Shown: in pieces, positions 8,905-18,106 of the stretch
Layout of the letters: every line of letters starts with the position of its first letter
Position numbering within the stretch: position 1 is the stretch's first letter
Source: Acidobacteriota bacterium
Lineage (GTDB): Bacteria; Acidobacteriota; Terriglobia; Terriglobales; Acidobacteriaceae
DNA: 64,000 nucleotides
Direction: 5' to 3'
Assembly: GCA_013289875.1 (NCBI GenBank)
Contig: JABCZC010000004.1
Coordinates: 48,539-112,538, forward strand
The notes under the pieces: generated by a model
Told to the model about the DNA's origin: nothing
Database searches by the model: none
The model's input: the letters and a program-made list of their open reading frames with translations, nothing else
Translations under genes and position numbers: made by a program

Positions 8905-9321
8905 ATGAAACGAATTGCAGTCATTGCCCTCATTATCCTGGCGGGCTTCTGCACGGCCGGTAGTCTGCAGGCGCAGAGCCACGAAGTTCGAGCCAACGTC
9001 CCATTCGATTTCAATGTCGGCAGCAAACATCTCCCTGCCGGGAAATACACCTTGGTTAAGGACTCCACGGACAACATCATCGAGATCCAGAATTGGGATC
9101 AGCATATCGCCACTCTGAGCGTGACAGAAGATGCCGGAACACCGGCAGGCAATGTCAGCCAGCTAGTCTTCAACAAATATGGCGACCAATACTTCCTGAG
9201 CAAGATTCAATGCCCGACGGTTGCTCTAAATCTAGAGATTCCTCCGTCGAAGCGGGAAAAGCAGGCTCGCACACAGATGGCCTGGCTTGGTCCGGAGCAG
9301 ACGCTGGTAGCCCTGTACTAG
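8905..9321 (+). CDS. Small exported protein, unknown function
   Basis: Protein of 138 aa with a clear signal peptide (MKRIAVIALIILAGF...SLQA-QS) and a strong AAGGAG site upstream. The mature protein begins RANVPFDFNVGSKHLPAGKYTL, a segment seen in many small secreted acidobacterial proteins of unknown function that look like short beta-sandwiches. No catalytic motif is visible; the two Cys residues that remain are one in the leader and one near residue 104. It ends at a rho-independent-type hairpin shared with the convergent SYLF gene. Function cannot be given. Confidence 0.75.
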   Translation: MKRIAVIALIILAGFCTAGSLQAQSHEVRANVPFDFNVGSKHLPAGKYTLVKDSTDNIIEIQNWDQHIATLSVTEDAGTPAGNVSQLVFNKYGDQYFLSKIQCPTVALNLEIPPSKREKQARTQMAWLGPEQTLVALY

Positions 9322-9362
9322 AAGCTGGCCTGGCTGCGGCGTTCACGCCTTCTCATAAAACA

Positions 9363-9397
9363 AGTCCGCCCTGGCAGGTGTTTTGCCCGGGCGGACT
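9363..9397. terminator. Bidirectional hairpin terminator
   Basis: AGTCCGCCC (9363-9371) pairs with GGGCGGACT (9389-9397), and an inner GGCA/TGCC pair extends the stem. A weak T-rich tract follows (ATATAGTTT). It lies between the ends of two convergent genes, so it can serve both. Confidence 0.7.
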
Positions 9398-9446
9398 ATA
9401 TAGTTTAGGTTTGTTTCCGCGTAGCTCTGAAAGTTCTGGAACGCGA

Positions 9447-10136
9447 CTACATACCGTTGGCTCGTCCGCTGTAGGTGCGGAGCTCGCGCGTAAGATACAG
9501 TGCCTCTGCCGGGACCGGAACCGTGCCGTTCAGAATCGCCTGCCTGTCCACGTTTGTTCCATAAAGCGCTTCGTCGCCGCTGTTATCCGCCCTCACCACA
9601 GCTCCGTCCAGGCTGACGCCGGCAAAGAGGCCCCTGCTGCGCGAATAAGAAAGAATCTCGGCGTTGAGCGATATATCTGTGGCAGCGGTGGCATTCCGGC
9701 CCACGGGGCCCGCCGCAACGGAAGCGTCGCCTCCGAGCTTGAACTTGTCGCTGAGCAGATGATGCAAAGCTTGATCATTCATGAAAAGCATGACCAGGTC
9801 GGTGGATGAGCCGCCAATCTGGTAACCCACGCTCCCGCCCTCGATCGCAATAAACACCGGTGCACTCCATCCATGGGCAGTGCGGCAGGTCGCCAATCCG
9901 CGACCATAGTTGCCACCGAAGACGAAGGCGAACTTCTTCTCACCCGGAATAATGGCAATACACTTCGACTTATCCAGAAGGTCGTGCGGAATGCCCTTAT
10001 CGGGAGTGTCCATAATTTCCTTGAAGACATCGGCAGCTTTTCGGGTGCGAGCAACATCGTCCTCACGGTCGGAGGCGGCCGCGAACTGAGCCGCAAATAT
10101 AACTACTGTGGAGAAAATCAAAAATCGCTTGAACAT
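9447..10136 (-). CDS. YSC84/SYLF-domain lipid-binding-like protein
   Basis: Exported protein of 229 aa with a SYLF (Ysc84, DUF500) domain, a fold that binds phosphoinositide-type lipids in eukaryotes and is common in exported bacterial proteins of unclear role. A signal peptide (MFKRFLIFSTVVIFAAQFAAA) is followed by typical SYLF blocks: IPHDLLDKSKCIAIIPG, FAFVFGGNYGRGLATCR, WSAPVFIAIEGGSVGYQIGGSSTDLVMLFM, and AGPVGRNATAATD with SRGLFAGVSLDGAVV. ATG at 10136 has GGAAGAGG upstream and is preferred over an in-frame ATG at 10205. It is a single gene, convergent with the small exported protein gene. Confidence 0.88.
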   Translation of the reverse strand: MFKRFLIFSTVVIFAAQFAAASDREDDVARTRKAADVFKEIMDTPDKGIPHDLLDKSKCIAIIPGEKKFAFVFGGNYGRGLATCRTAHGWSAPVFIAIEGGSVGYQIGGSSTDLVMLFMNDQALHHLLSDKFKLGGDASVAAGPVGRNATAATDISLNAEILSYSRSRGLFAGVSLDGAVVRADNSGDEALYGTNVDRQAILNGTVPVPAEALYLTRELRTYSGRANGM

Positions 10137-10408
10137 ATATTTACCTCTTCCTGCAAGAGATTCCTTTGGAGCCTTCGCAACCGCGAGCCTGCGAGCATTC
10201 ATCATTAGAAGATGCGACCGTCATCGATTCGAGATGCCCGCGGAATGTTTCTTCCATGCAAATGGAACGCTTCTACTCGCGGAACTGAAACCGCGCCGCT
10301 CACAATTTCGCGCCGACAAGAACATCATTCCAGGTCGCAACCGACTGAGAGATGCTTGACGTGCCAATCACCGGCAGAGGCAGTTGTCTGACTCCGCGGC
10401 CGATCTCC

Positions 10409-11716
10409 TCACGCGTTCGAGACGTAGATGAAGCGGATCAGAAAGAGCACGGCCAGCAGGTAGAGCAGCCAGTCCTGGCGCCGGAACTTGCCGCCGAGAA
10501 TATGAACGCTGGCGTAAGCGATCACTCCAAAGCCGAGCCCGTTGGCGATCGAAGCGCTCAGCGGAATCATGATGAGCGTCAGAAACGCCGGGATGGCAGA
10601 CAGCGGCTCGGTCCAGGGAATCTCGGTAATGGTAGTCAGCATCAGGCTGCCAACGATGATCAGGGCAGGCGCCGTGGCTGCCGTGGGAACGATGCCCACC
10701 AGGGGCGCGGCGAAGAGCGCCAGAAAGAAACCGAGGCCAGTGACGATGGCAGTCACACCAGAACGGCCTCCGACGGCCACGCCCGCGCTCGACTCCACAT
10801 AGCTTGTCACTGTAGAAGTGCCGGCTAGCGAGCCGACCACGGTCGCCGCGGCGTCGGCGAAGAGAATGCTGTTCAGTCGAGGAATGTTCCCGTCTTCTCC
10901 GATGAAGCCGGCCTTCTTGGCCACGGCGACCAGCGTTCCGAGATTGTCGAAGAGATCGACAAAGAAGAAGACGAAGACGATCTCCAGCAGTCCGATGTGG
11001 AGAGCGGAGCGAATGTCCAGCCGGAAGGCAGTCTGCGTGACGGCGGCAACGCTGTAAGAGGAGACCTTCCAGTGGACGAGGCCGAAGGGGATAGCCGCGA
11101 TGGTGATGGCGATGACGCCGATAAGGATCGCGCCGCGTACGCGCCAGACCTGCAAGGCTGCGATGACGATGACACCGAGCAATGCGAGCGCCGTCTGCGG
11201 AGCGCGCACGTCGCCGAGGGTGATGAGCGTCTCCTTGTAGGGTACGATGATGCCCGCGTTGTGCAGGCCGATGACGGCGATGAAGAGGCCGATGCCTCCC
11301 GCGACAGCAGCATACAACTCATGCGGGATGCTGCGCAGGATAAGCTGCCGGATTCCACAGGCGGTGAGCAGCAGAAAGGCCACGCCGGAGATGAAGACGG
11401 CTCCCAGGGCGGTCTGCCATGGCACATGCATCTTGAGCACGACCGTATAGGTGAAGTAGGCATTCAGTCCCATGCCGGGTGCGAGCGCGATGGGATAGCG
11501 CGCGATGACGCCCATGAGGATAGATCCGAACGCGGCCGACAGGCACGTGGCCGCAGTGACAGCGGGCAAGGGAATTCCGGCCTGCGCCAGGATGGCGGGG
11601 TTCACCAGGACGATGTACGCCATGGTGACGAAGGTAGTGAGGCCGGCAAAAAACTCTGTACGCCAGTTTGTATTCAGACGGGAGAACTCAAAGTAGCGTT
11701 CAAGGGCAGCGCGCAT
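10409..11716 (-). CDS. NCS2 purine permease, AzgA/PbuG type
   Basis: Inner-membrane transporter of 435 aa, probably a proton-coupled importer of hypoxanthine, adenine or guanine. It has about 12 to 14 hydrophobic segments. Family signatures are visible: NTNWRTEFFAGLTTFVTMAYIVLVNP at the N-terminus, LAPGMGLNAYFTYTVV, FFFVDLFDNLGTLVAVAKKAG (AzgA/PbuG usually have DLFDTLGT), and SLAGTSTVTSYVESSAGVAVGGRSG, which carries the conserved Glu of the substrate site. The cytosolic C-terminus is short. No purine-metabolism gene is adjacent, and the exact base transported is not readable from sequence. Confidence 0.9.
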   Translation of the reverse strand: MRAALERYFEFSRLNTNWRTEFFAGLTTFVTMAYIVLVNPAILAQAGIPLPAVTAATCLSAAFGSILMGVIARYPIALAPGMGLNAYFTYTVVLKMHVPWQTALGAVFISGVAFLLLTACGIRQLILRSIPHELYAAVAGGIGLFIAVIGLHNAGIIVPYKETLITLGDVRAPQTALALLGVIVIAALQVWRVRGAILIGVIAITIAAIPFGLVHWKVSSYSVAAVTQTAFRLDIRSALHIGLLEIVFVFFFVDLFDNLGTLVAVAKKAGFIGEDGNIPRLNSILFADAAATVVGSLAGTSTVTSYVESSAGVAVGGRSGVTAIVTGLGFFLALFAAPLVGIVPTAATAPALIIVGSLMLTTITEIPWTEPLSAIPAFLTLIMIPLSASIANGLGFGVIAYASVHILGGKFRRQDWLLYLLAVLFLIRFIYVSNA

Positions 11717-11864
11717 GGTCCATCAAAACATAGGTTTGGGAAATTCCAAATGAAGTTCTTGTCGAATACTCACAGCAGGCGCTTTCGTTATTCTGATCCC
11801 TGCCATTCGTTCCTCGCTGTTCAGGCTCAAATTGTATGCGCCAGAAATTTTGCGACGGGATACC

Positions 11865-11893
11865 TTGACTATCTACAATCGAGAGTGTAGATA
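11865..11893 (+). promoter_or_regulatory. padR promoter with overlapping dyad operator
   Basis: TTGACT (11865-11870) and TAGATA (11888-11893) are separated by 17 bases, a good sigma-70 promoter. Between and over them lies a perfect inverted repeat, ATCTACA (11871-11877) and TGTAGAT (11886-11892) with 8 bases between, of the kind PadR dimers bind. The padR ATG is only 8 bases past the -10 box, so the mRNA may be leaderless. Autoregulation is inference. Confidence 0.7.
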
Positions 11894-11901
11894 ATCTAGG
11901 C

Positions 11902-12231
11902 ATGGGTAAACCGAGCGATTTGGTGCAGGGCACTCTCGATCTTCTGATTCTTAAAACGCTTTCAACTGAAGCCCGGCACGGGTGGGCTATCGCCAAGCGC
12001 ATTCAGCAGATTTCCGGCGAGGTGCTCCAGGTACAGCAGGGGTCGTTGTATCCTGCGCTGCATCGGCTGGAGCAGCAGGGATGGATCAAGGCCAAATGGG
12101 GTGAGAGCGAAACGGGCCGACAGGCCAAGTTTTATTCGCTCACAGCCGCTGGGCGGGCGCAGCTCGAAAAAGAAACGGCAAGCTGGGAGCGGCTTTCAGG
12201 CGCGATCAATTTGATTGTGCAAGAAGGCTGA
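11902..12231 (+). CDS. PadR-family transcriptional regulator
   Basis: Winged-helix repressor of 109 aa. It starts [17 protein letters not shown], the usual PadR opening, then [53 protein letters not shown], which contains the recognition helix and the beta-wing. A short C-terminal helix for dimerisation follows. It lies 20 bases upstream of two tandem ADOP permease genes on the same strand, the standard arrangement in Acidobacteria, so it probably controls them and itself. There is no Shine-Dalgarno sequence before the ATG, in keeping with a leaderless transcript. Confidence 0.93.
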   Translation: MGKPSDLVQGTLDLLILKTLSTEARHGWAIAKRIQQISGEVLQVQQGSLYPALHRLEQQGWIKAKWGESETGRQAKFYSLTAAGRAQLEKETASWERLSGAINLIVQEG

Positions 12232-12251
12232 ACCTGCGGGAGGGATAAGCA

Positions 12252-14927
12252 ATGCGATGGCTGGACAAGCTTCGGGTGCGTAACGAGATGCTCTTTCGTC
12301 GTAGACGCGCGGCGGACCAGCTGGATGACGAGCTGCGCTTTCATGTCGAGCAGCAGGTTGCGGAGAATATCGCGGCGGGGATGGGCGTGGAGGAGGCACG
12401 GCATGCGGCGCTGCGGGCGTTCGGGAACCCGGCGGCGTTGAGGGATCAGGCCCGGGAGACGTGGAGCTGGAGCAGTATCGAGTCGCTGCTGCGCGATGCG
12501 CGGATCGCGGCGCGGACTCTGGGGCGATCGCCCGGATTTGCATTGACGGCAGTTGGCATCATAGCGCTGGGTATCGGCGCAAATGTTGCCTTGTTCACCG
12601 TGGTGCGGTCGGTGCTGCTGAAGCCGCTTCCCTTTCGTGATCCGGCGCGGCTGATCATGGTTTACGAGCACGTGAACGATAAGGAGCATACGGGTTTTCA
12701 CGCGTATTTGCCCGTAGCGGCGGGCAGTTTCGGCGAGTGGAAGAAAGCAGTCGGGTCGGGCGTGGCGGAACTGGCGCTGGTGTCGCCGTGGCAGAACTAC
12801 AACGTCTCGGCGGAGGGAGGCAAGCTTCCGGAGCGGGTCGACGCTGGAATGTGCTCGTGGAACTTCTTCGGAACGCTTGGAGTAGCGCCTGCGCTGGGCC
12901 GCGGCTTTACAGCGGTCGATAACAAGCCTGACGCCGAGGCAACGGTGATCCTGACGTCGACGTTTTGGAAGCGGCGGTATAGCAACGATCCGGCGGTCAT
13001 CGGCAGGAAGGTCTGGCTGGATGCGAAGCCGTACACGATCATCGGAGTGTTGCCGTCCTGGTTCACCTATTCGAGCGCGTTTGGCGGCAACACGATACAG
13101 ATATGGACTCCAGTGGCGCATGAGGCGCCGCCGTCGCTGATGCAGACGTTCGACGATCACGAATTTCTGGCCGTGGCGAGATTAGCGCCGGGAGTCACAC
13201 AGTCGACTCTCATCAGCCAGTTGGACACCGTGCAGAAGAGGATCAAGGCGAATCATCCCGGGGCTGCGGTGCGCGAAGGGGTAATTGGTCGGCCGTTGCT
13301 GGATGACGTAGTCGAGGACTACAAGACGCCTCTCTATACGCTGCTGGCGGCGACGGGATGCGTTCTCTTTATCGCGTGCCTCAATGTTGCCAGCCTGCTG
13401 GTGGCGCGCACGGCGGCGCGGAGCAAGGAGATGGCGATCCGCGCGGCGCTAGGCGGAGGACGGCTGCGACTGCTACGCGAGCGGATGATGGAAAGCCTGC
13501 TGCTGTCGGTTGCCGGCGGCGCGACGGGGCTGTTGCTGGCGTGGGGCGCTGTGGAGTGGCTGATCCACACACGGCAGGATATGAATCGCATTGAGGCGAT
13601 TCATATTGACAGCGTGGTGATCGCGTTCACCGTAGGCGCGATCGTACTGTGCGCGCTGTTTTCGGGGTTGATCTCCGCGATGGGATCGGACGGCAGGCGA
13701 ATTCTGGCCGCGCTGCAGGAGTCCTCGCGAACACACAGCGGCGGACAGAGCCGCGCAGTATTGCGCAAGGCGATGCTGGTAGTGGAAGTAGGCATCACGG
13801 TGGTTCTGCTAGTGGGTGCCGGGCTGCTGTTGAAGAGCTATCAGCGATTGAGGATGACGGACCTGGGAATTCCGGTGGACAACGTCCTGACGATGCACGT
13901 GAGCCTGCCGGATGCGCGATACAAAGACGATACAAAGCGGGTGGCGTTCTTTGAACAGCTCATTGAAGGAGTGCGGGCGCTGCCGGGACTGAAGAGCGCG
14001 GGACTGGTAAGCACGGCTCCGGGACAGGGCTGGGGTGGCGATGAAGTGGTGAGCGTGGTGGAGCACCCTCCGCAGCCGAAGGGAGTCGGGCTCGATCTGA
14101 TGAACCGGGGGGTGGATCCCGGATATTTCTCGGCGATCGGGATTCCGCTGGTCAAGGGACGAGCCTTCGCGGCGAACGAGCGGCTGGATCGCGCGAATGT
14201 TGTGGTGATCAGCCAGGCAGCCGCGAAGCTTTGTTTTCCTGACGGCGAGGATCCAATCGGTAGACACATCAAGATTGGGACCACGGGCAAGACGTATGAG
14301 ATCGTCGGCGTGGTCGGAGATGTACGCTGGCTGATTTCGCAGCCGCCGAATCCTACGATGTATATCCCGCTCTATGGCAATGACTACAGCCATGCGACGG
14401 TTGTCGTGCACTCGGACCGGGACGTGGAAGGGTTGGCATTGCCGATCGAGAAGCTGATCGGCGGACTTGATTCAGACCTGCCGGTTTCGAACGTGATTAC
14501 TTTGCGGGAGACGATCGGCCGGTCAACCGCGGATTCGCAATTCAGTTCTGTTCTGGTGCTGGCCTTTGCGGTAATCGCGCTGGTGCTGGCGGCGGCGGGC
14601 CTGTATGGCGTTTTGGCCTACCTGATCACACAGCGGACGACGGAGATCGGGATCAGGATTGCGCTGGGTTCGGGGCGGGACCAGGTGATGGGGCTGATGC
14701 TCACGGATGGGCTTCGTCCGGCGCTGTATGGGCTGGTGGTCGGACTGGGAGCGAGCGCGCTGGTTACGCGGCTCTTGGAATCAATGCTCTACGAGACGAA
14801 GGCGCTGGACGCCTGGGTTTTCGCTGCGGTGAGCCTGCTGCTGCTTGCAGTCGCAGCTGTGGCCTGCCTTCTGCCATCGTGGAGGGCGTCGCGAGTGGAT
14901 CCGATGCAGGCGTTAAAAGCGGAATAG
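12252..14927 (+). CDS. ADOP-family ABC transporter permease (first copy)
   Basis: MacB/FtsX-like permease of 891 aa belonging to the acidobacterial duplicated orphan permease group. It begins with a cytosolic helical segment typical of ADOP (LDDELRFHVEQQVAENIAAGM...ALRAFGNPAALRD). TM1 follows (about 95-117), then a large periplasmic MacB core, three TM helices near 370-480, a second periplasmic domain and three C-terminal TM helices. The end carries the FtsX motif (TEIGIRIALGSGRDQVM) and SRVDPMQALKAE. GGGAGGG precedes the start. No ATPase gene is adjacent, so it must pair with an ATPase elsewhere or act otherwise; the substrate is unknown. It is 9 bases upstream of its tandem paralogue. Confidence 0.9.
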   Translation: MRWLDKLRVRNEMLFRRRRAADQLDDELRFHVEQQVAENIAAGMGVEEARHAALRAFGNPAALRDQARETWSWSSIESLLRDARIAARTLGRSPGFALTAVGIIALGIGANVALFTVVRSVLLKPLPFRDPARLIMVYEHVNDKEHTGFHAYLPVAAGSFGEWKKAVGSGVAELALVSPWQNYNVSAEGGKLPERVDAGMCSWNFFGTLGVAPALGRGFTAVDNKPDAEATVILTSTFWKRRYSNDPAVIGRKVWLDAKPYTIIGVLPSWFTYSSAFGGNTIQIWTPVAHEAPPSLMQTFDDHEFLAVARLAPGVTQSTLISQLDTVQKRIKANHPGAAVREGVIGRPLLDDVVEDYKTPLYTLLAATGCVLFIACLNVASLLVARTAARSKEMAIRAALGGGRLRLLRERMMESLLLSVAGGATGLLLAWGAVEWLIHTRQDMNRIEAIHIDSVVIAFTVGAIVLCALFSGLISAMGSDGRRILAALQESSRTHSGGQSRAVLRKAMLVVEVGITVVLLVGAGLLLKSYQRLRMTDLGIPVDNVLTMHVSLPDARYKDDTKRVAFFEQLIEGVRALPGLKSAGLVSTAPGQGWGGDEVVSVVEHPPQPKGVGLDLMNRGVDPGYFSAIGIPLVKGRAFAANERLDRANVVVISQAAAKLCFPDGEDPIGRHIKIGTTGKTYEIVGVVGDVRWLISQPPNPTMYIPLYGNDYSHATVVVHSDRDVEGLALPIEKLIGGLDSDLPVSNVITLRETIGRSTADSQFSSVLVLAFAVIALVLAAAGLYGVLAYLITQRTTEIGIRIALGSGRDQVMGLMLTDGLRPALYGLVVGLGASALVTRLLESMLYETKALDAWVFAAVSLLLLAVAAVACLLPSWRASRVDPMQALKAE

Positions 14928-14936
14928 GAGGAGAGG

Positions 14937-17582
14937 ATGCGATGGCTGGATCGAATTCGGATGCGGGTGCAGATGCTCTTTCGTCGTGGACGCGCGGCGG
15001 ACCGCCTGGATGACGAGCTGCGGTTTCATCTTGAGCAGCAGATTGCAGAGAACATCGCCGCGGGGATGAACGCGGAGGAGGCTCGGCATGCGGCGATGCG
15101 GGAGTTTGGGAATCCGGCGGCGCTAAGAGATCAGGCGCGGGAGACGTGGAGCTGGAACGGGGTGGAGCTGGTCTTGCGCGACCTGCGAATCGCGACGCGG
15201 ACGCTGCTGCGAACGCCGGGATTTGCGGCGATTGCGATTCTGGTGATGGCCCTGGGGATCGGGGCGAATATCGCGCTGTTCACCGTGGTGCGAAGCGTGC
15301 TGCTTAAGCCGCTGCCTTTTCGCGATCCGGATCGGCTGGTGAGGCTGTACGAGCACAGCACCGACGACAAGTTTCCTTATAACGCGAGTGCCGGAGGCGT
15401 TTTTGCCGAGTGGAAAAAGCAGAGCCGCAGCTTTTCCGACATGGCGATTTCCGGCTATGTCGGTTATAACCTCTCGGGAACGCGCGGCCAACTGCCGGAG
15501 AATGTGCGTGCCTTCGAAGTTACATGGAACCTGTTTCCGCTGCTTGGCGTCGATCCTGCGCTGGGGCGCGGTTTTACTCAGGACGATGACCGGGCATCAG
15601 CGAATGGCACCGTCATTCTGAGCTGGGGACTATGGAAGCGGCGCTTCGGCGGCGATCCCGCAATTCTGAATCAGACAATCCTGCTCGACGCTAAACCGTA
15701 CACGGTGATCGGCATCATGCCGGCATGGTTCTCCTGGCCCGACCAGTCGAGGCAATTGTGGACACCCCTTGAATACAGAGAGCTCGCTGATCAGCTCCAA
15801 GCACTGGACGAGCACAACTTTATCGCGATCGGCCGGCTGAAGCCGGGCGTGACGGTAAAGGAGGCGGGTGCGGAATTGTCTGTGATCACGCGGCGTATTC
15901 ACGACCAGCACCTGGATAATCCCTTCGTCAGCAAGTCGGCGAATATCCGCTCGCTTCTCGACTCGATGGTGGGTGAGGTAAAAACGCCGCTCTATGTGCT
16001 GCTGGCGGCGACGGGCTGCGTTCTGCTGATCGCCTGCCTCAACGTGGCCAATCTTCTGGTGGCGCGGGGCGCGGCGAGGCGCAAGGAGATGGCCATTCGC
16101 GCCGCGCTGGGCGGCAGCCGCATGCGTCTGTTGCGCGAGCAGTTGATGGAGAGCCTGATCCTGTCGGCTGGGGGCGGCGTGCTGGGAGTTGCGCTGGCCG
16201 CGTTGACCATCCGCTGGCTGCTCACCGCGCAACCGGAGATGGCCCGCGCGGAAGCGATTCATCCGGATTCCATGGTTGGGGCGTTTGCGCTGGCGCTGGT
16301 CGTGTTCAGTGCGGCGTTCACAGGAGTTGTCTCTTCCCTGTCGGCGGGAAGCCGATGGGTTCTGGCCGCGCTTCAGGAATCTTCCCGCACCCATAGCGGC
16401 GGATTAGCCCGCACACGACTGCGCAAGCTGCTGCTTACGCTGGAAGTGGGACTGACGGTGGTGTTGCTGACGAGCTCCGGGCTGCTGCTCAGGAGCTATG
16501 CACGCCTGCGCTCGTCGAACCTGGGATGCATCACGCAGAACGTGCTTACGATGAGCCTTGACCTGCCCGAAGTCCGCTACAAGGAGGACGCACAGCGCGC
16601 GAACTTCTTCGATACGCTGCTCGCCCGCGTGCGCAGTCTCCCCGGCGTGCAGGCTGCCAGTTATATTTTCCCGACGGTGCCAGGGGCTGGTTATGGCGGC
16701 GACAGCGGCTTTCGGATTACCGAACATCCACCTTTGCCGCAAGGCCAGTCGCAATACGCGCGGACCCTATTTATCGACCCGGGCTATTTCGCCACGATGG
16801 GTATTCCTATCGTGCGCGGACGGATCTTCAGCGAGAACCAGAGGCCACGACATCCTACGGAAATTATCGTCAGCGAGACCTTTGTGCGGCAGTACCTTGC
16901 GGGCGAAGATCCGCTGGGAAGGCATATCCATAAGGGTCACGACACTTACGAAATTGTCGGGATCTGCGGCGACACGCGCCACGAGGTGAGCGAGCCGGCA
17001 GCTCCAGCGATGTACTTCGCCCTGGATGCGGCCGAGGATATGAACAGCGCCACCTTGGTGATCCGATCCGACCGAGACGTCACTCAATTTGCGCTGCCCG
17101 TTCAGCGGATCGTCCAAGAGCTTGACCGTGATCTACCGGTGTCGGACATCCTCACCATGGACGAGGTCATCGGCAGAAATACAGCCGATGCGAGCTTCGA
17201 CGCAACGTTGCTGCTGATCTTCGCAGCGTCTTCGTTGCTGCTGGCCGCGGTGGGGCTTTTCGGAGTCCTGTCGTACATCGTGGCGCAGCGTACGACGGAG
17301 ATTGGCGTGCGGATTGCGCTGGGAGCGCAGCGGGGGCAGCTTCTGCGCTTCATCCTGGCTGACGGTCTGCGACCGGCCTTGTACGGACTGGTGATGGGTC
17401 TGGCAGGCAGCGCGCTGGTCACACGGCTGATCCAGTCGATGCTCTACAAGACGCAGGCGCTCGATCCCGGTGTCTTCGTTCTGGTGAGCCTGATCTTATT
17501 GTTCGTGGCGGCGATGGCATGTCTCTTGCCGGCGTGGAGGGCGTCTCGTATCGATCCGATGCAGGCTTTGAGAACGGAATAG
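14937..17582 (+). CDS. ADOP-family ABC transporter permease (second copy)
   Basis: Second tandem ADOP permease, 881 aa, with the same architecture as the preceding gene. The first 130 residues are nearly identical in pattern (MRWLD, LDDELRFH, PAALRDQARETWSW, VVRSVLLKPLPFRDP), which shows a tandem duplication. The periplasmic cores have diverged more. FtsX-type motifs are intact (TEIGVRIALGAQRGQLL near the end, then SRIDPMQALRTE). GGAGGAGAGG lies directly before the ATG. It is probably co-transcribed with padR and the first copy. As with its partner, no ATP-binding subunit is encoded nearby. Confidence 0.9.
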   Translation: MRWLDRIRMRVQMLFRRGRAADRLDDELRFHLEQQIAENIAAGMNAEEARHAAMREFGNPAALRDQARETWSWNGVELVLRDLRIATRTLLRTPGFAAIAILVMALGIGANIALFTVVRSVLLKPLPFRDPDRLVRLYEHSTDDKFPYNASAGGVFAEWKKQSRSFSDMAISGYVGYNLSGTRGQLPENVRAFEVTWNLFPLLGVDPALGRGFTQDDDRASANGTVILSWGLWKRRFGGDPAILNQTILLDAKPYTVIGIMPAWFSWPDQSRQLWTPLEYRELADQLQALDEHNFIAIGRLKPGVTVKEAGAELSVITRRIHDQHLDNPFVSKSANIRSLLDSMVGEVKTPLYVLLAATGCVLLIACLNVANLLVARGAARRKEMAIRAALGGSRMRLLREQLMESLILSAGGGVLGVALAALTIRWLLTAQPEMARAEAIHPDSMVGAFALALVVFSAAFTGVVSSLSAGSRWVLAALQESSRTHSGGLARTRLRKLLLTLEVGLTVVLLTSSGLLLRSYARLRSSNLGCITQNVLTMSLDLPEVRYKEDAQRANFFDTLLARVRSLPGVQAASYIFPTVPGAGYGGDSGFRITEHPPLPQGQSQYARTLFIDPGYFATMGIPIVRGRIFSENQRPRHPTEIIVSETFVRQYLAGEDPLGRHIHKGHDTYEIVGICGDTRHEVSEPAAPAMYFALDAAEDMNSATLVIRSDRDVTQFALPVQRIVQELDRDLPVSDILTMDEVIGRNTADASFDATLLLIFAASSLLLAAVGLFGVLSYIVAQRTTEIGVRIALGAQRGQLLRFILADGLRPALYGLVMGLAGSALVTRLIQSMLYKTQALDPGVFVLVSLILLFVAAMACLLPAWRASRIDPMQALRTE

Positions 17583-18106
17583 GCTCGTGAAAGGTAGCTC
17601 GCGGCCAGCCGCGGGAGCAAGCCCGGATCGGTTAAATAAATTGCGGACTTCAGCCAGCCATTCCGTCGCGGCAACCGGGATAGAGAGGATAGGTTTACGC
17701 ATTTATTAAGAATTGATATCTTTGCGCAACAACCACTGCAGTTGAATTGACAGCGACAATACAGCGGCTCTATAGTTTAAGGGTAGGTTCGCGTACGGGA
17801 TACATGCGTGAACCTGTGATCGCAGTTCCTTGCAAATCCCTGCCTGCCGGATGCTCCACAATGGAGGCCGACCTTGTGCCGGGCCGCTTAAGTCGGCCAC
17901 ACGCATCGTCTCTTCCTGGAAACCTCGCGCTGCGACAGGGTAGAACAGGACCTCGCGATCCCCGAATCTTCGCGGATCAGCACTGAATCTAAAGCTAACG
18001 GCGAAGAAACCTGCAGTGCTGAAGTTGGTCGTACGTTGACCAGCCAATCCTGAAGTCTGCAGGGCGGAATGCGGGACCGCCGACCGAAATCCCGGAGCTG
18101 GCAGTT
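17583..18106 (+). other. Intergenic region with the rpsA promoter and leader
   Basis: These 524 bases hold no convincing gene. They contain the rpsA promoter at 17747-17776 and, from about 17783, an untranslated leader of roughly 320 bases. I see no clear terminator after the ADOP permease stop. Confidence 0.6.
17747..17776 (+). promoter_or_regulatory. rpsA sigma-70 promoter
   Basis: A consensus TTGACA (17747-17752) and TATAGT (17771-17776) are separated by 18 bases in an AT-richer stretch. Transcription would start near 17783 and give a leader of about 320 bases before rpsA. S1 leaders are known targets of autogenous control in other bacteria; control here is inference. Confidence 0.7.

Noticed and set aside
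10997..11890. Plus-strand open frame opposite the purine permease
   Set aside because: Low-complexity Asp/Gly/Arg content and no start signals; the minus-strand permease is well supported.
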